A stretch of DNA of 19,671 nt from an uncultured Collinsella sp. (GTDB lineage Bacteria; Actinomycetota; Coriobacteriia; Coriobacteriales; Coriobacteriaceae), in NCBI GenBank assembly GCA_902494585.1, contig CABUUD010000026.1, positions 1 through 19,671 on the forward strand. Reading direction: 5' to 3'. The notes under the pieces were generated by a model, which did not search any database, had not been told where the DNA came from, and worked only from the letters and a program-made list of their open reading frames with translations. The position numbers and the translations under genes were made by a program. The stretch's first letter is position 1. Every line of letters starts with the position of its first letter. Positions 1-7,621 of this stretch are shown here, piece by piece.

Positions 1-146
1 GCGAGCGCGCCCATCAGTCCCGATTTGGACCCGCCGTATACGAGCGCGTGTCCGTTGGCGCCAATCCAGTTGCCCAGCTCCTGCACCGCGGGCAGAAACG
101 CCGGATCATTGCCGGCACTGGCTCCCAGATACACGGTGATATTCAT
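1..146 (-). CDS. LOG-family (lysine decarboxylase-like Rossmann) protein, N-terminal part
   Basis: Only the first 48 codons lie in the window; the gene runs off the left edge. The translation begins MNITVYLGASAGNDPAF and continues to VYGGSKSGLMGALA. This matches the first beta strand and the nucleotide-binding glycine-rich turn (typically VYGGG-x-x-GLMG) of the LOG/TIGR00730 family, whose characterised members release cytokinin bases from nucleoside 5'-monophosphates. The bacterial physiological substrate is often unknown. The ATG at 146 is preceded by a strong AAGGGGG ribosome binding site about 7 nt upstream. It lies 36 nt downstream of the potassium channel gene on the same strand, so the two may be cotranscribed. 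The catalytic PGGxGTxxE motif would lie outside the window, so activity cannot be judged. Confidence 0.8.
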   Translation of the reverse strand, partial: MNITVYLGASAGNDPAFLPAVQELGNWIGANGHALVYGGSKSGLMGAL

Positions 147-182
147 ATTTGGTCCCCCTTGTTGTGGCGCACGACGTTCGTC

Positions 183-608
183 TTAGCGCTGGCGTCGACG
201 ATACTCGCGCACGCGACGCGAAAGATCGGCGAGCTCGTCACGATCGAGCTCTTCCAAATGCTCAAGATCGTCCATAAAGCGCGCCATGGTGTCCTTTTGG
301 CGCAGCTTGATAAGCGTATTGCAGTAGTTCACCGCCACGCCCGTGAGCATGGCGATGTAGAAGATGCTGATGACGCTCAGAATGACGGTAATGGCGCGGG
401 CAACCGGTGTCTCGGCCGGAATGTCACCAAAGCCGATGGTCGAGACCGTCTCAAAGCTAAACCACAGGCCATCGCCAAACGTGAGGGTCGTGGGCTCGGA
501 CAGCCAGACGGCCGTCGAGCACAGCAGGTAAAAGATTAGAAACAGGCCCGTGATGCGCGCAAAGCCAGCCTGTCGCAGCACATCGGCAAGCGTCCTCAAC
601 CTGTTCAT
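183..608 (-). CDS. Small two-TM potassium channel family protein
   Basis: A 141-aa membrane protein with the minimal pore-domain layout of the Ion_trans_2 (KcsA-like) family. A first hydrophobic helix spans about residues 19-37. The re-entrant pore follows, with the selectivity filter TIGFGD at 57-62, and a second helix lies at about 72-95. The C-terminal tail (about 100-141) is charged and probably helical, with no RCK/TrkA-N domain, so gating by nucleotide binding is not supported. A tetramer in the cytoplasmic membrane passing K+ is the expected form. The filter has I-G-F in place of the common V-G-Y, which is normal variation. The ATG at 608 has GAAAGGGG about 5 nt upstream. The LOG gene follows on the same strand. 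Confidence 0.88.
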   Translation of the reverse strand: MNRLRTLADVLRQAGFARITGLFLIFYLLCSTAVWLSEPTTLTFGDGLWFSFETVSTIGFGDIPAETPVARAITVILSVISIFYIAMLTGVAVNYCNTLIKLRQKDTMARFMDDLEHLEELDRDELADLSRRVREYRRRQR

Positions 609-660
609 CGCGACCCCTTTCCCAGACGCCCAATCTCGTTCGCTCGGTATTGTCCCACAA

Positions 661-718
661 CCGGCAGTTAGGGACGTTCCTTTTGTGCCGGCAGAAAGGG
701 ACCGTCCCCAACTGCCGG
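661..718. repeat. GGGAC/GTCCC inverted-repeat hairpin, copy 1
   Basis: The arms at 661-676 and 703-718 are reverse complements at 15 of 16 positions. The apex is an 8-bp palindrome, TGCCGGCA, at 686-693. The word CCGGCAG appears in the left arm (661-667) and again at 688-694, and its complement at 712-718, so two alternative stems are possible. It lies between the divergent potassium channel and hybrid kinase genes, so it is not an ordinary terminator for either. Three other intergenic hairpins in the window share GGGAC or GTCCC words. Confidence 0.75.
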
Positions 719-805
719 GCGGGACCGTTTAGCGGTGCAGCTGCCGGCTGGGCAGGCTGAGCTGGTATCCTTATGCGGTAATGTCTCGATTCGTTAGGAT
801 TGCAT

Positions 806-3610
806 GTGAGAGCTGCCACTGTCCTTCGTTCAGTTATATATCGCACCCTGGCCGTCGCGCTTGCCGCGCTCGTCGTACTGAGCACCATCATGCCCGCCCC
901 CGCCTATGCCGCCAATACCGATCAGCAAGTCAAGACGGTCCGCGTCGGCTGGCTCGTCAGCAACGAAGGCTTCCAGGACGGCACCCCCGGGGAGCGTCTC
1001 TCGGGATGGGGCTACGAGTACCTCCAGACCCTGTCGTACTACACGCCCGGCTGGCGGTACGAATACGTCTCCGGCACCTTCACCGAGCTTATGGACATGC
1101 TCGAGGCAGGCGAGATCGACCTCATGCCCAACATCTCCTACTCCGAGGAACGCGCCCAAAAGCTGCTCTTTTCCTCGAACCCCGAGGGCACCGAGCGCTA
1201 CTACATCTACGCCAAGCCCGATCGTGACGACCTCGCAAAGGGTGACCCTCAAGCACTCCAGGGTCTCACTATCGGTTGCAACTCCGGCGTCATGCAAACC
1301 ATCGTTGGCCAGCAATGGCTCGCCAACGAGGGAATCACCTGCACATACAGGGAGTATGACGGAGACTCCGTTCTCTTTGACGCACTCGCAAACAACGAGG
1401 TCGACGCCATCATCATGAACGACACGGTCTCGTCGCCCAGTGCCTCCCCCATGTTCTACATTGGTTCGAACGACTACTATCTTGCCGTTCCCAAAAGCCG
1501 CCCCGACCTGATGAACGACATCAATGCCGCCATGACGGCAATCGCCCGCGTCAACCCACGCTATAACGACGAAGTCAAATCTAGCTACTCGACCCAAAAC
1601 AGCGGTTCATCATCGCTCAACGGCCCCGAATGTTCCTGGCTCAAAACAAACAACAACACCATCACGCTCGGCTACATTACGGGCAAACTCCCCTACTGCA
1701 ACGAGGACGAAGACGGCGAAATGGAAGGCTCGCTCGCATCGCTTGCGACGACGCTACACGATAAATTTGGCATTACGGTCAAAACCGTCGCCTTTGATAG
1801 CTACAAGATGATGTCAAAGGCCCTGTCAAAGGGAAGCATAGACGTTGCGCTGCCGGTATACCGAGATTACTGGTTTGCCGAGCAAACAGGCGTTGTGCAG
1901 TCGATATCGTTGGGGACCATATCCCTCACCGCCATCTACACCGGCAGCAACCTGAACAAAGACCTTCAGAACATCGCCTGTACCAAATCATCGTTTGTCA
2001 ACAAAAATGCACTTGAAAGCCTGTTCCCCACAGCGACCGTAACCGAATACCAATCCGACGATGAAGCGTTCGACGCCCTCAGGAAGGGAACGGCGCACTG
2101 CATCGTCGCTCCCAGTTCACGCGTAAAAACCATCGGTGACCGTTACGATCTCGAGGACTGCGAGACGGTCGAGCTCCCTGACACCTGTGAGCTCTCGTGC
2201 TGGATTTCGCGCGGAAAGCCCGAGCTGCTGGGAATCATCAACAAGGGCATCATCAATGCCGGAGAATCGCTCTCCGCAAGCAATTTCTCCTCCACGTCGT
2301 ACACGGCCCAGGAATCCAACACGCTTCAATTCCTTTATCGCAACCGCACCGCCATTGCAGCTACCCTCATCGGTATGTTGTCGGTCGGCATCGTCCTGCT
2401 CATCTGGGCGCTCGTGCGCGCTCGAACCGAGCGCAAAAAAGCCGATGCCGCCAACGCCGCTAAGACGGCATTCCTCACGCGCATGAGCCACGACATCCGC
2501 ACGCCGCTCAACGGCATCCTGGGCCTTATCGAGATCGAGGAATTGAAGGAAGGCGATATGCAAGTCGCCCGCGAGAGCCGTGCCAAGGCGCGCGTTGCCG
2601 CCAATCACCTGCTTTCGCTGATCAACGACATCCTCGAGATGGGCAAAATCGAAGACCGCAAGCTAACACTGGAACATGCGCCTTTTAACCTCAAAAAGCT
2701 CTGTGACGATACGCTGGTGCTGTGCAAGCTCCGCGCATCCGATAACGGCATCACAATGCAGGACAATAGTCTGCCGTACGCCACGGGACCATACATGATC
2801 GGCAGTCCCACCCATATCCGACAGATTATGATCAACCTGTTAAACAACAGCATTAAGTACAACAAGCACGGCGGCTCCGTCACCTTCAGCTCAAAGACCA
2901 AACCACTCGATAACGGGCGCGCGCTCTTTTGCTTTAGCGTTTCGGATACCGGCATTGGCATGGCTCCCGAGTTTTTAAAGCATATCTATGAGCCGTTTGC
3001 ACAAGAAGGTGACAATGCGCGCAGCAAGTTCCAAGGAACCGGCATGGGCATGCCAATCGTCAAGTCGCTTATTGAACTGATGGGCGGTACGATTGAGATT
3101 TCGAGTGAGGTTGACGTGGGAAGTACGTTCAACGTCCAGATTCCGCTCGATATCGACAAGAACCCTCAGACGCGGGCAGATACGGTCGAGAGGGCGCTCG
3201 ACTGCTCGCTCGCCGACATGAACGTGCTGCTCGCCGAAGACAACGAATTGAATGCCGAGATTGCCCAGGCGCTGCTCGAAAGCGAAGGCATTGTCGTAAC
3301 TCGCGCCGCCGATGGCAACGAAGCGGTCGACCTATACGTTGGCCGTCCCGCCGGCAGCTTCGATGCGATTCTGATGGACATCATGATGCCGGGCATGGAC
3401 GGCTACGAGGCAACCCGCGCGATTCGCCTGAGCGAGAAGGTCGATGCAGCCGACATCCCCATCATCGCGCTCACCGCCAACGCCTTCGCCGAGGACGCCA
3501 AGGCGGCACACGACGCCGGCATGAACGCCCATCTGTCCAAACCGGTCGACTTTAACAAGCTCAAAAACATGCTCGCCCGCATCAAGAAATACGGAGCTGT
3601 TTCGCTATAG
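806..3610 (+). CDS. Hybrid sensor histidine kinase with tandem solute-binding sensor domains
   Basis: A 934-aa protein when started at GTG 806, chosen because AGGA lies 6 nt upstream; an in-frame TTG at 800 sits directly on that AGGA. Order of parts: a signal or anchor helix ending near APAYA (about residue 35), two periplasmic-type SBP_bac_3-like domains (about 43-260 and 285-500), and a transmembrane helix (about 515-537). Then come the HisKA domain with phospho-acceptor His562 in SHDIRTPLNGI and the HATPase with the N box (INLLNNS), DTGIGM and GTGMGM motifs. A receiver domain at the C-terminus carries Asp858 in LMDIMMPGMDG. This EvgS/BvgS-like plan suggests sensing of an extracellular small molecule such as an amino acid, but the ligand is unknown. 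No HPt domain or partner regulator is adjacent, so the output is not encoded here. Confidence 0.93.
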   Translation: MRAATVLRSVIYRTLAVALAALVVLSTIMPAPAYAANTDQQVKTVRVGWLVSNEGFQDGTPGERLSGWGYEYLQTLSYYTPGWRYEYVSGTFTELMDMLEAGEIDLMPNISYSEERAQKLLFSSNPEGTERYYIYAKPDRDDLAKGDPQALQGLTIGCNSGVMQTIVGQQWLANEGITCTYREYDGDSVLFDALANNEVDAIIMNDTVSSPSASPMFYIGSNDYYLAVPKSRPDLMNDINAAMTAIARVNPRYNDEVKSSYSTQNSGSSSLNGPECSWLKTNNNTITLGYITGKLPYCNEDEDGEMEGSLASLATTLHDKFGITVKTVAFDSYKMMSKALSKGSIDVALPVYRDYWFAEQTGVVQSISLGTISLTAIYTGSNLNKDLQNIACTKSSFVNKNALESLFPTATVTEYQSDDEAFDALRKGTAHCIVAPSSRVKTIGDRYDLEDCETVELPDTCELSCWISRGKPELLGIINKGIINAGESLSASNFSSTSYTAQESNTLQFLYRNRTAIAATLIGMLSVGIVLLIWALVRARTERKKADAANAAKTAFLTRMSHDIRTPLNGILGLIEIEELKEGDMQVARESRAKARVAANHLLSLINDILEMGKIEDRKLTLEHAPFNLKKLCDDTLVLCKLRASDNGITMQDNSLPYATGPYMIGSPTHIRQIMINLLNNSIKYNKHGGSVTFSSKTKPLDNGRALFCFSVSDTGIGMAPEFLKHIYEPFAQEGDNARSKFQGTGMGMPIVKSLIELMGGTIEISSEVDVGSTFNVQIPLDIDKNPQTRADTVERALDCSLADMNVLLAEDNELNAEIAQALLESEGIVVTRAADGNEAVDLYVGRPAGSFDAILMDIMMPGMDGYEATRAIRLSEKVDAADIPIIALTANAFAEDAKAAHDAGMNAHLSKPVDFNKLKNMLARIKKYGAVSL

Positions 3611-3648
3611 TTTGTGCTCAACCACCATACGCAGCAGAAAGGAAGCCA

Positions 3649-4131
3649 ATGATGTTTAGGCCCTTACGTCGAAAGAAACGCGCCATCACTGACGAGGAAG
3701 CGCGCAAGTTGCTCGCCACCTGCAAGCGCGGCGTCTTTGCCGTCAACGGCGATGATGGCTACCCCTATGCCATTCCCGTCAACTACTTCTTTGACGCCGA
3801 GCACGACAAGATTTATTTCCATGGCGCCAAAGCCGGCCACAAGGTCGACGCACTCAAACGCGATGACAAGGTCTGCTTTACCGTTTACGGCAACGAGTGG
3901 TACAAGGACGGTGACTGGGCTCCCTACGTTATGAGTACCGTGGTCTTTGGCCGCTGTCGCCTGGCGAATGACACCCCCGCGTTTATCGAGGACAAAGTCC
4001 GCCAGCTCGCGCTTAAGTACTACCCTTCTGCCGAAGAAGTCGAGGAGGAAATCGCCAAAGACATCAAGGGCGTCCAACTCTACGAGATTTCGATTGAGCA
4101 TCTTTGCGGCAAGCAGATTCAGGAAAAATAA
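3649..4131 (+). CDS. Pyridoxamine 5'-phosphate oxidase-fold, NimA-like flavin-binding protein
   Basis: A 160-aa cytoplasmic protein. The pattern LLATCKRGVFAVNGDDGYPYAIPVN followed by IYFHGAKAGHKVDAL and VCFTVYG is typical of the split-barrel FMN-binding PPOX/NimA group. Members are flavin-dependent reductases or oxidases of diverse, mostly unproven substrates; some are annotated as 5-nitroimidazole reductases. The sequence gives the fold, not the substrate, and drug resistance should not be assumed. A ribosome binding site (AGAAAGGAAG) sits just upstream of two adjacent ATG codons (3649 and 3652). It lies 38 nt after the hybrid kinase stop on the same strand, so readthrough from that gene is possible. 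Confidence 0.85.
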   Translation: MMFRPLRRKKRAITDEEARKLLATCKRGVFAVNGDDGYPYAIPVNYFFDAEHDKIYFHGAKAGHKVDALKRDDKVCFTVYGNEWYKDGDWAPYVMSTVVFGRCRLANDTPAFIEDKVRQLALKYYPSAEEVEEEIAKDIKGVQLYEISIEHLCGKQIQEK

Positions 4132-4226
4132 ACCTCCGCAGCAGGTCTGCGCCCAATGGTTACAGATGCCTTACCACACGGGGCCTTCCAGCCGACTTGG
4201 CAGAAGACCCCGCATGCAGTGCTCAC

Positions 4227-5441
4227 TTACCGTGCATTAAAAACGTAGCGGTCCAGGCGGTCGCACGCTTCCCTCACGCGCGAAAGCGGCAGCGCCAGAT
4301 TCACGCGAATGTGGCAGGGCCCGTGGAACGGGCGGCCGTCCTGATACCCCACGCCCACGCGCGCCCCCTCGTCGAGCAACCACTGAATATCGCGGCCATG
4401 CTCGCGGCACCACTCGGTGCAGTCCAGAAACACCATGTACGTGCCCTGCGGACGCGAAAACGCGACGCCCTTCCAGTGTTTTTCTGCATACGTGCAGAAG
4501 TACTCGATGTTGCCGGCAAGCACCTGGTTGAGCTCGTCCACCCACTCGTAGCCCTGCGGCTGATAGGCACCAATAAGCGCATGCATGGAGAGGACATTCA
4601 TCTCGTTGTAGTGAGTCTTGTCGGACACGGCGCACATGCGGTCACGCAGCGTCTCGTTGTAGACAATGTGGTAGCTGCCGACCAGGCCCGCCAGGTTGAA
4701 CGTCTTGCTGGGCGCGTAGAGGGCAACCGTACGCATGCGGGCATCCTCGCTCACCGACTGCGTCGGGATATGCTTGTGCCCCGGCAGGATGATATCGGAC
4801 CAAATCTCGTCCGAGATCACCACGCAATCGTGCTGGCGATAGATGTCCATGGCGCGCTCGATCTCGTCGCGCTCCCATACGCGGCCGCAGGGATTGTGCG
4901 GCGAGCAGAACACCGCGGCATGGATGTGGTTTTGGGCGAGCTTGTGCTCCATGTCCTCAAAGTCCATACGCCACACGCCTGGATCGTCGAGCTTAAGCGG
5001 GCTGTGGACAATACGATAGCCCGCGGCTTCGATGGATTTGGTAAAGCCGATGTAGGTGGGGCTATGGACCAGCACCGCATCGCCCGGCTGGACATACGCG
5101 CGCAACGTCGACACGACACCGCCCAGCACGCCGTTTTCGTAGCCGATATGCTCCGGTGCCAAGCCCTCAACGCCATTGCGGCGCCTCTGCCATTCGATGA
5201 TGCGGTCGAAGTACTCGGGGCGCGGATTGAAATAGCCAAACATGGGGTGCTGGGCACGCTGAATGATGTGCTCCTGGACCGTGGGGACCGTGGCAAAATT
5301 CATGTCGGCCACCCACATGGGAATGCGGTCGTAGCCCTCGTCGGGTGCGTTCGGAGCCATACCGGGGATCTCGCCCCAGGAGTCAACGGCGATGGAGTCC
5401 ATGCCGTGGCGATCGATTAGCGAGCTAAAGTCGTATTTCAT
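4227..5441 (-). CDS. MalY/PatB-family PLP-dependent C-S lyase / aminotransferase
   Basis: A 404-aa fold-type I PLP enzyme. Recognisable parts are IPMWVADMNF near the N-terminus (the MalY/PatB PMWVADMDF block), SPHNPCGRVW (Asn binding the cofactor), ISDEIWSDI (Asp pairing with the pyridine nitrogen) and the Schiff-base lysine K246 in APSKTFNLAG. Characterised relatives cleave cystathionine or cysteine to homocysteine or sulfide, pyruvate and ammonia. The E. coli MalY also represses maltose genes, but that side role cannot be inferred here. The ATG at 5441 was chosen because GGGAG lies 5-6 nt upstream and the protein then begins at the family-typical position; the open frame extends to 5579 without family similarity. 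It lies 112 nt downstream of trmO on the same strand, and no convincing promoter is visible between them. Confidence 0.9.
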   Translation of the reverse strand: MKYDFSSLIDRHGMDSIAVDSWGEIPGMAPNAPDEGYDRIPMWVADMNFATVPTVQEHIIQRAQHPMFGYFNPRPEYFDRIIEWQRRRNGVEGLAPEHIGYENGVLGGVVSTLRAYVQPGDAVLVHSPTYIGFTKSIEAAGYRIVHSPLKLDDPGVWRMDFEDMEHKLAQNHIHAAVFCSPHNPCGRVWERDEIERAMDIYRQHDCVVISDEIWSDIILPGHKHIPTQSVSEDARMRTVALYAPSKTFNLAGLVGSYHIVYNETLRDRMCAVSDKTHYNEMNVLSMHALIGAYQPQGYEWVDELNQVLAGNIEYFCTYAEKHWKGVAFSRPQGTYMVFLDCTEWCREHGRDIQWLLDEGARVGVGYQDGRPFHGPCHIRVNLALPLSRVREACDRLDRYVFNAR

Positions 5442-5553
5442 GCTGAGCTCCCGTGCAAAGTAGACTGTTTCGATAGGCGTTATTGTCCACCAGCGTGGGC
5501 GGTTTTGGCATGGGGTTTGGCGCTTAATTTGACGGGTGCGGACGAATGGCCGG

Positions 5554-6291
5554 TTAGTCTCGCGCGTCGTTGACGGCAACTACGGTTAGCTGGGTTTCAT
5601 CGACCGTAAACGATATGTCGAGCCCGGCGAAGGCCAGATGATAGACGCGGTTCGGCTCGTGCTTGCTGCCTGCGCGGCGCGGGTCTTGGCGCAGGACCTC
5701 GACCAGGCCGGGGAGCTTTGTGGGCGGGACCATATCCTGCAGCGTCTGCGGGAACTCGATGTCGAGCTCTTGCCACGGAGCATCCTCAATCCAGCCGCCG
5801 GTCGCATCCGGGTGACAGTCCGCAAACGGAATGTAGGGCTTAATGTCGTAGATGGGCGTGCCGTCGCGCAGATCGGCCCCCAGCACATGGATGATGGGGC
5901 CATCGTCGGTAAGCTCCACGCGGTCGAGCTTAACGCAGGTGAGCCCGATGGGATTAGGGCGAAACGGACTGCGCGTGGCAAAGACACCCACGCGCTCGGC
6001 TCCGCCCAGACGCGGCGGACGCACGGTCTTCGACCACTTGACGTTGGTGCCAGACCTGTCCTGCGACTTGGCATCGGTAGCTATGTCCTTAGCCGTGCCG
6101 CCGGGCGTTCCGTTTTCGAAGCGCCACAGCAGCCATAGGTGAGAGAAGGAGTCCAGGCCCTCAACCGCCGCATTGGAGGCAAATTCCGGCTCAAAGACGA
6201 TGCGTCCCTGCAGATGGGGCGCCAAAAAGCTGTTGCGCGGAATGCCGAACTTCTGCGGCAGGTCGGTATGTATGTGTGCAATAGGTTCCAT
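5554..6291 (-). CDS. trmO: tRNA (N6-threonylcarbamoyladenosine-37-N6)-methyltransferase TrmO
   Basis: A 245-aa SPOUT-unrelated, SAM-dependent TrmO/YaeB (VirR-like) enzyme, which methylates t6A37 in tRNAs reading ACY codons. Diagnostic blocks are PIAHIHTDLPQKFGIPR at the start, FSHLWLLWRFE, FATRSPFRPNPIGLT (the central signature) and IYDIKPYIPFADC. The length suits the family, including the C-terminal extension. Start choice: neither the ATG at 6291 nor the in-frame ATG at 6300 has a Shine-Dalgarno sequence. TACAAT at 6304-6299 (reading the minus strand) ends 7 nt before the 6291 ATG, which suggests a leaderless mRNA beginning at that codon. The open frame continues to 6732 only as the antisense of the neighbouring regulator and is not coding there. 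Confidence 0.9.
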   Translation of the reverse strand: MEPIAHIHTDLPQKFGIPRNSFLAPHLQGRIVFEPEFASNAAVEGLDSFSHLWLLWRFENGTPGGTAKDIATDAKSQDRSGTNVKWSKTVRPPRLGGAERVGVFATRSPFRPNPIGLTCVKLDRVELTDDGPIIHVLGADLRDGTPIYDIKPYIPFADCHPDATGGWIEDAPWQELDIEFPQTLQDMVPPTKLPGLVEVLRQDPRRAGSKHEPNRVYHLAFAGLDISFTVDETQLTVVAVNDARD

Positions 6292-6304
6292 GCCGGTCAT
6301 TGTA
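6292..6304 (-). promoter_or_regulatory. Candidate -10 element for a leaderless trmO transcript
   Basis: On the minus strand TACAAT (6304-6299) matches the -10 consensus at 5 of 6 positions and is followed by 7 nt before the ATG at 6291, so transcription would begin at or next to the start codon. No good -35 is visible upstream. The absence of any ribosome binding site supports leaderless translation, which is common in Actinobacteria. This is inference from spacing only. Confidence 0.35.
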
Positions 6305-6358
6305 CGGCATGGAGGCGTGGGGCGTCGCGCGCAATTCTTCGCCGCGGTCTCCCGTCGT

Positions 6359-6402
6359 GCAACCAACGGTTGCTTGGAAGGGCGCCTGCCGCCGCGTATG
6401 CT
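6359..6402 (+). promoter_or_regulatory. Candidate promoter with adjacent inverted-repeat operator for the TipAS-type regulator
   Basis: TTGGAA (6374-6379) and TATGCT (6397-6402) are separated by exactly 17 nt, each matching 4 of 6 consensus bases. Directly abutting the -35 is a perfect inverted repeat, GCAACC-AAC-GGTTGC (6359-6373). An operator there would suit autoregulation by the XRE-type protein encoded 30 nt downstream, as is common for regulators of this kind. No second copy of the repeat was found in the window. Confidence 0.4.
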
Positions 6403-6432
6403 TAAGCCATCAACCAGCAGAAAGGAGCCGCT

Positions 6433-7260
6433 ATGGCCTTTGCAGAAAAGCTCATCGCCGTCCGTCGCGCCCATCACCTTACCCAGGAGCAGCTCGCCAC
6501 CAAGCTCTTCGTCACACGCCAAGCCGTCAGCCGTTGGGAACGCGGCGAGGTCACACCGGGCATCGACATGATGAAACTCATTGCCTCCGTGACCGGCGAG
6601 CCGCTGCCCCACCTGCTCGAAATGCCCGAGCATTATTGCCAGAGCTGCGGCATGATACTCACGCCTGACGACTGCGGCACCGATGCCACAGGCGCCACGA
6701 CCGACCATTACTGCAAATGGTGCTACGACCACGGCAAGTACACCTACGACACCACCATGGAGGCAATGATAGAGGATTGCGCCCCACGGCTAGCACAAAA
6801 CACAGGTATGTCGCTCGACGAAGCCGTCTCGCTCATGGGCGCCGTGCTGCCGCAACTGGAGCGCTGGCGCACCCTGCAGGAAAACGAGGAGCGCTACGGC
6901 GCCGAAGCGCGGGTGCGCTATGGCGATGAGGCTATCGATGCAGCAAACGAGACGTTACTGGACATGGACCCTCAGACATGGAACGACATGAAAGAACTTG
7001 AACGCGCTATTCTGGGTCAGCTCTCGATTGCCATGGGCGACGGCGATGCGGATGGAAGCGAGGCTCGCAAGCTCGTCGCGATGCATCACCGCTGGATAGC
7101 TCTCAACTGGGGCAGCGAGCCCCAAGACGAGGCCTATCTGGGGCTCGCCCACGGCTACCTCGCCGATCAGCGCTTTATCGACTACTACGACAAGCCATGC
7201 GGCACCGGAGCCACGGCGTTTCTAGTTCAGGCCATCGAGTCGTCGCTGGCCCGCGCATAG
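6433..7260 (+). CDS. XRE helix-turn-helix / zinc ribbon / TipAS fusion regulator
   Basis: A 275-aa protein with three parts. Residues 5-58 are an XRE/HTH_3 DNA-binding domain (LTQEQLATKLFVTRQAVSRW). Residues 67-116 are a treble-cysteine ribbon of the Zn_ribbon_2 type, with C69, C72, C94 and C97 in YCQSCGM and YCKWCY. Residues about 155-275 resemble TipAS (YGDEAIDAA, LVAMHHRWI, FIDYYDKPCGTGATAFL), the domain that binds thiopeptide and other antibiotics in TipA. In classical TipA the TipAS domain follows a MerR-type HTH, so this is a different DNA-binding partner. The role is probably ligand-responsive transcription control; ligand and targets are unknown. AGAAAGGAG lies 5 nt before the ATG. 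The glutaredoxin gene follows after 51 nt and is a plausible co-regulated target. Confidence 0.88.
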   Translation: MAFAEKLIAVRRAHHLTQEQLATKLFVTRQAVSRWERGEVTPGIDMMKLIASVTGEPLPHLLEMPEHYCQSCGMILTPDDCGTDATGATTDHYCKWCYDHGKYTYDTTMEAMIEDCAPRLAQNTGMSLDEAVSLMGAVLPQLERWRTLQENEERYGAEARVRYGDEAIDAANETLLDMDPQTWNDMKELERAILGQLSIAMGDGDADGSEARKLVAMHHRWIALNWGSEPQDEAYLGLAHGYLADQRFIDYYDKPCGTGATAFLVQAIESSLARA

Positions 7261-7311
7261 ACCGCGGCGGCTTTGGGTATTTCAATCAAAACCTCAACCG
7301 ATTGGAGACCT

Positions 7312-7557
7312 ATGGCTACTGATCATGAGCTCACGCTGTACGTTATGACCGGCTGCCCGTATTGCATAAAAGTCAAGCGCTTTTTGGCCGATAACGGCGT
7401 GACCATTCCCGAGTGCAATATCTCGACCGATACCGGAGCCGAGCAGACGCTCATCGCCGTCGGCGGAAAACGCCAGGTTCCCTGCCTGTTCATCGACGGC
7501 AAGCCGCTCTACGAGTCGAGCGACATCATCGCGTGGGTACAAGAGAACCTGCTCTAG
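7312..7557 (+). CDS. Glutaredoxin-like / GST N-terminal-like thiol redox protein
   Basis: An 81-aa single-domain thioredoxin-fold protein. The CPYC active site (C15, C18) follows the first strand (ELTLYVMTG), the cis-proline lies in QVPCLFIDG, and ESSDIIAWVQENL forms the last helix. This is the glutaredoxin or GST-N pattern. It would reduce disulfides or protein mixed thiols, but many Coriobacteriia are thought to lack glutathione, so its natural thiol partner is open. The start at ATG 7312 is chosen because TTGGAG lies about 5 nt upstream; the in-frame ATG at 7273 would add 13 residues of no family similarity. It follows the TipAS-type regulator and may form a two-gene unit with it. Confidence 0.87.
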   Translation: MATDHELTLYVMTGCPYCIKVKRFLADNGVTIPECNISTDTGAEQTLIAVGGKRQVPCLFIDGKPLYESSDIIAWVQENLL

Positions 7558-7564
7558 TGCAGCA

Positions 7565-7620
7565 TAGTCATCGGGGACGTTCTTAAATGACTAGTCGTTA
7601 AAGTGCGTCCCCAACGACTA
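7565..7620. repeat. GGGAC/GTCCC inverted-repeat hairpin, copy 2, possible bidirectional terminator
   Basis: The arms 7565-7579 and 7606-7620 pair at 13 of 15 positions. An 8-bp palindrome GACTAGTC sits at 7589-7596. As in copy 1, the flank word recurs inside: TAGTCGTT (7592-7599) can pair perfectly with AACGACTA (7613-7620), giving an alternative stem. It fills almost the whole gap between the convergent glutaredoxin and dihydrouridine synthase genes, so it may end both transcripts, although there is no clear T-run. Confidence 0.7.
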
Positions 7621-7621
7621 A

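Noticed and set aside
4132..4226. Terminator between the PPOX-fold gene and the MalY/PatB gene
   Set aside because: Only a 5-bp stem (CGCAG/CTGCG) was found and no T-run follows it.
4104..5420. Long plus-strand open frame (438 codons)
   Set aside because: It is antisense to the MalY/PatB gene, which has clear motifs, and has no recognisable domain or ribosome binding site.
6301..6732. N-terminal extension of the trmO frame
   Set aside because: It is wholly antisense to the regulator gene and its promoter, and family homology begins only at PIAHIHTDL.
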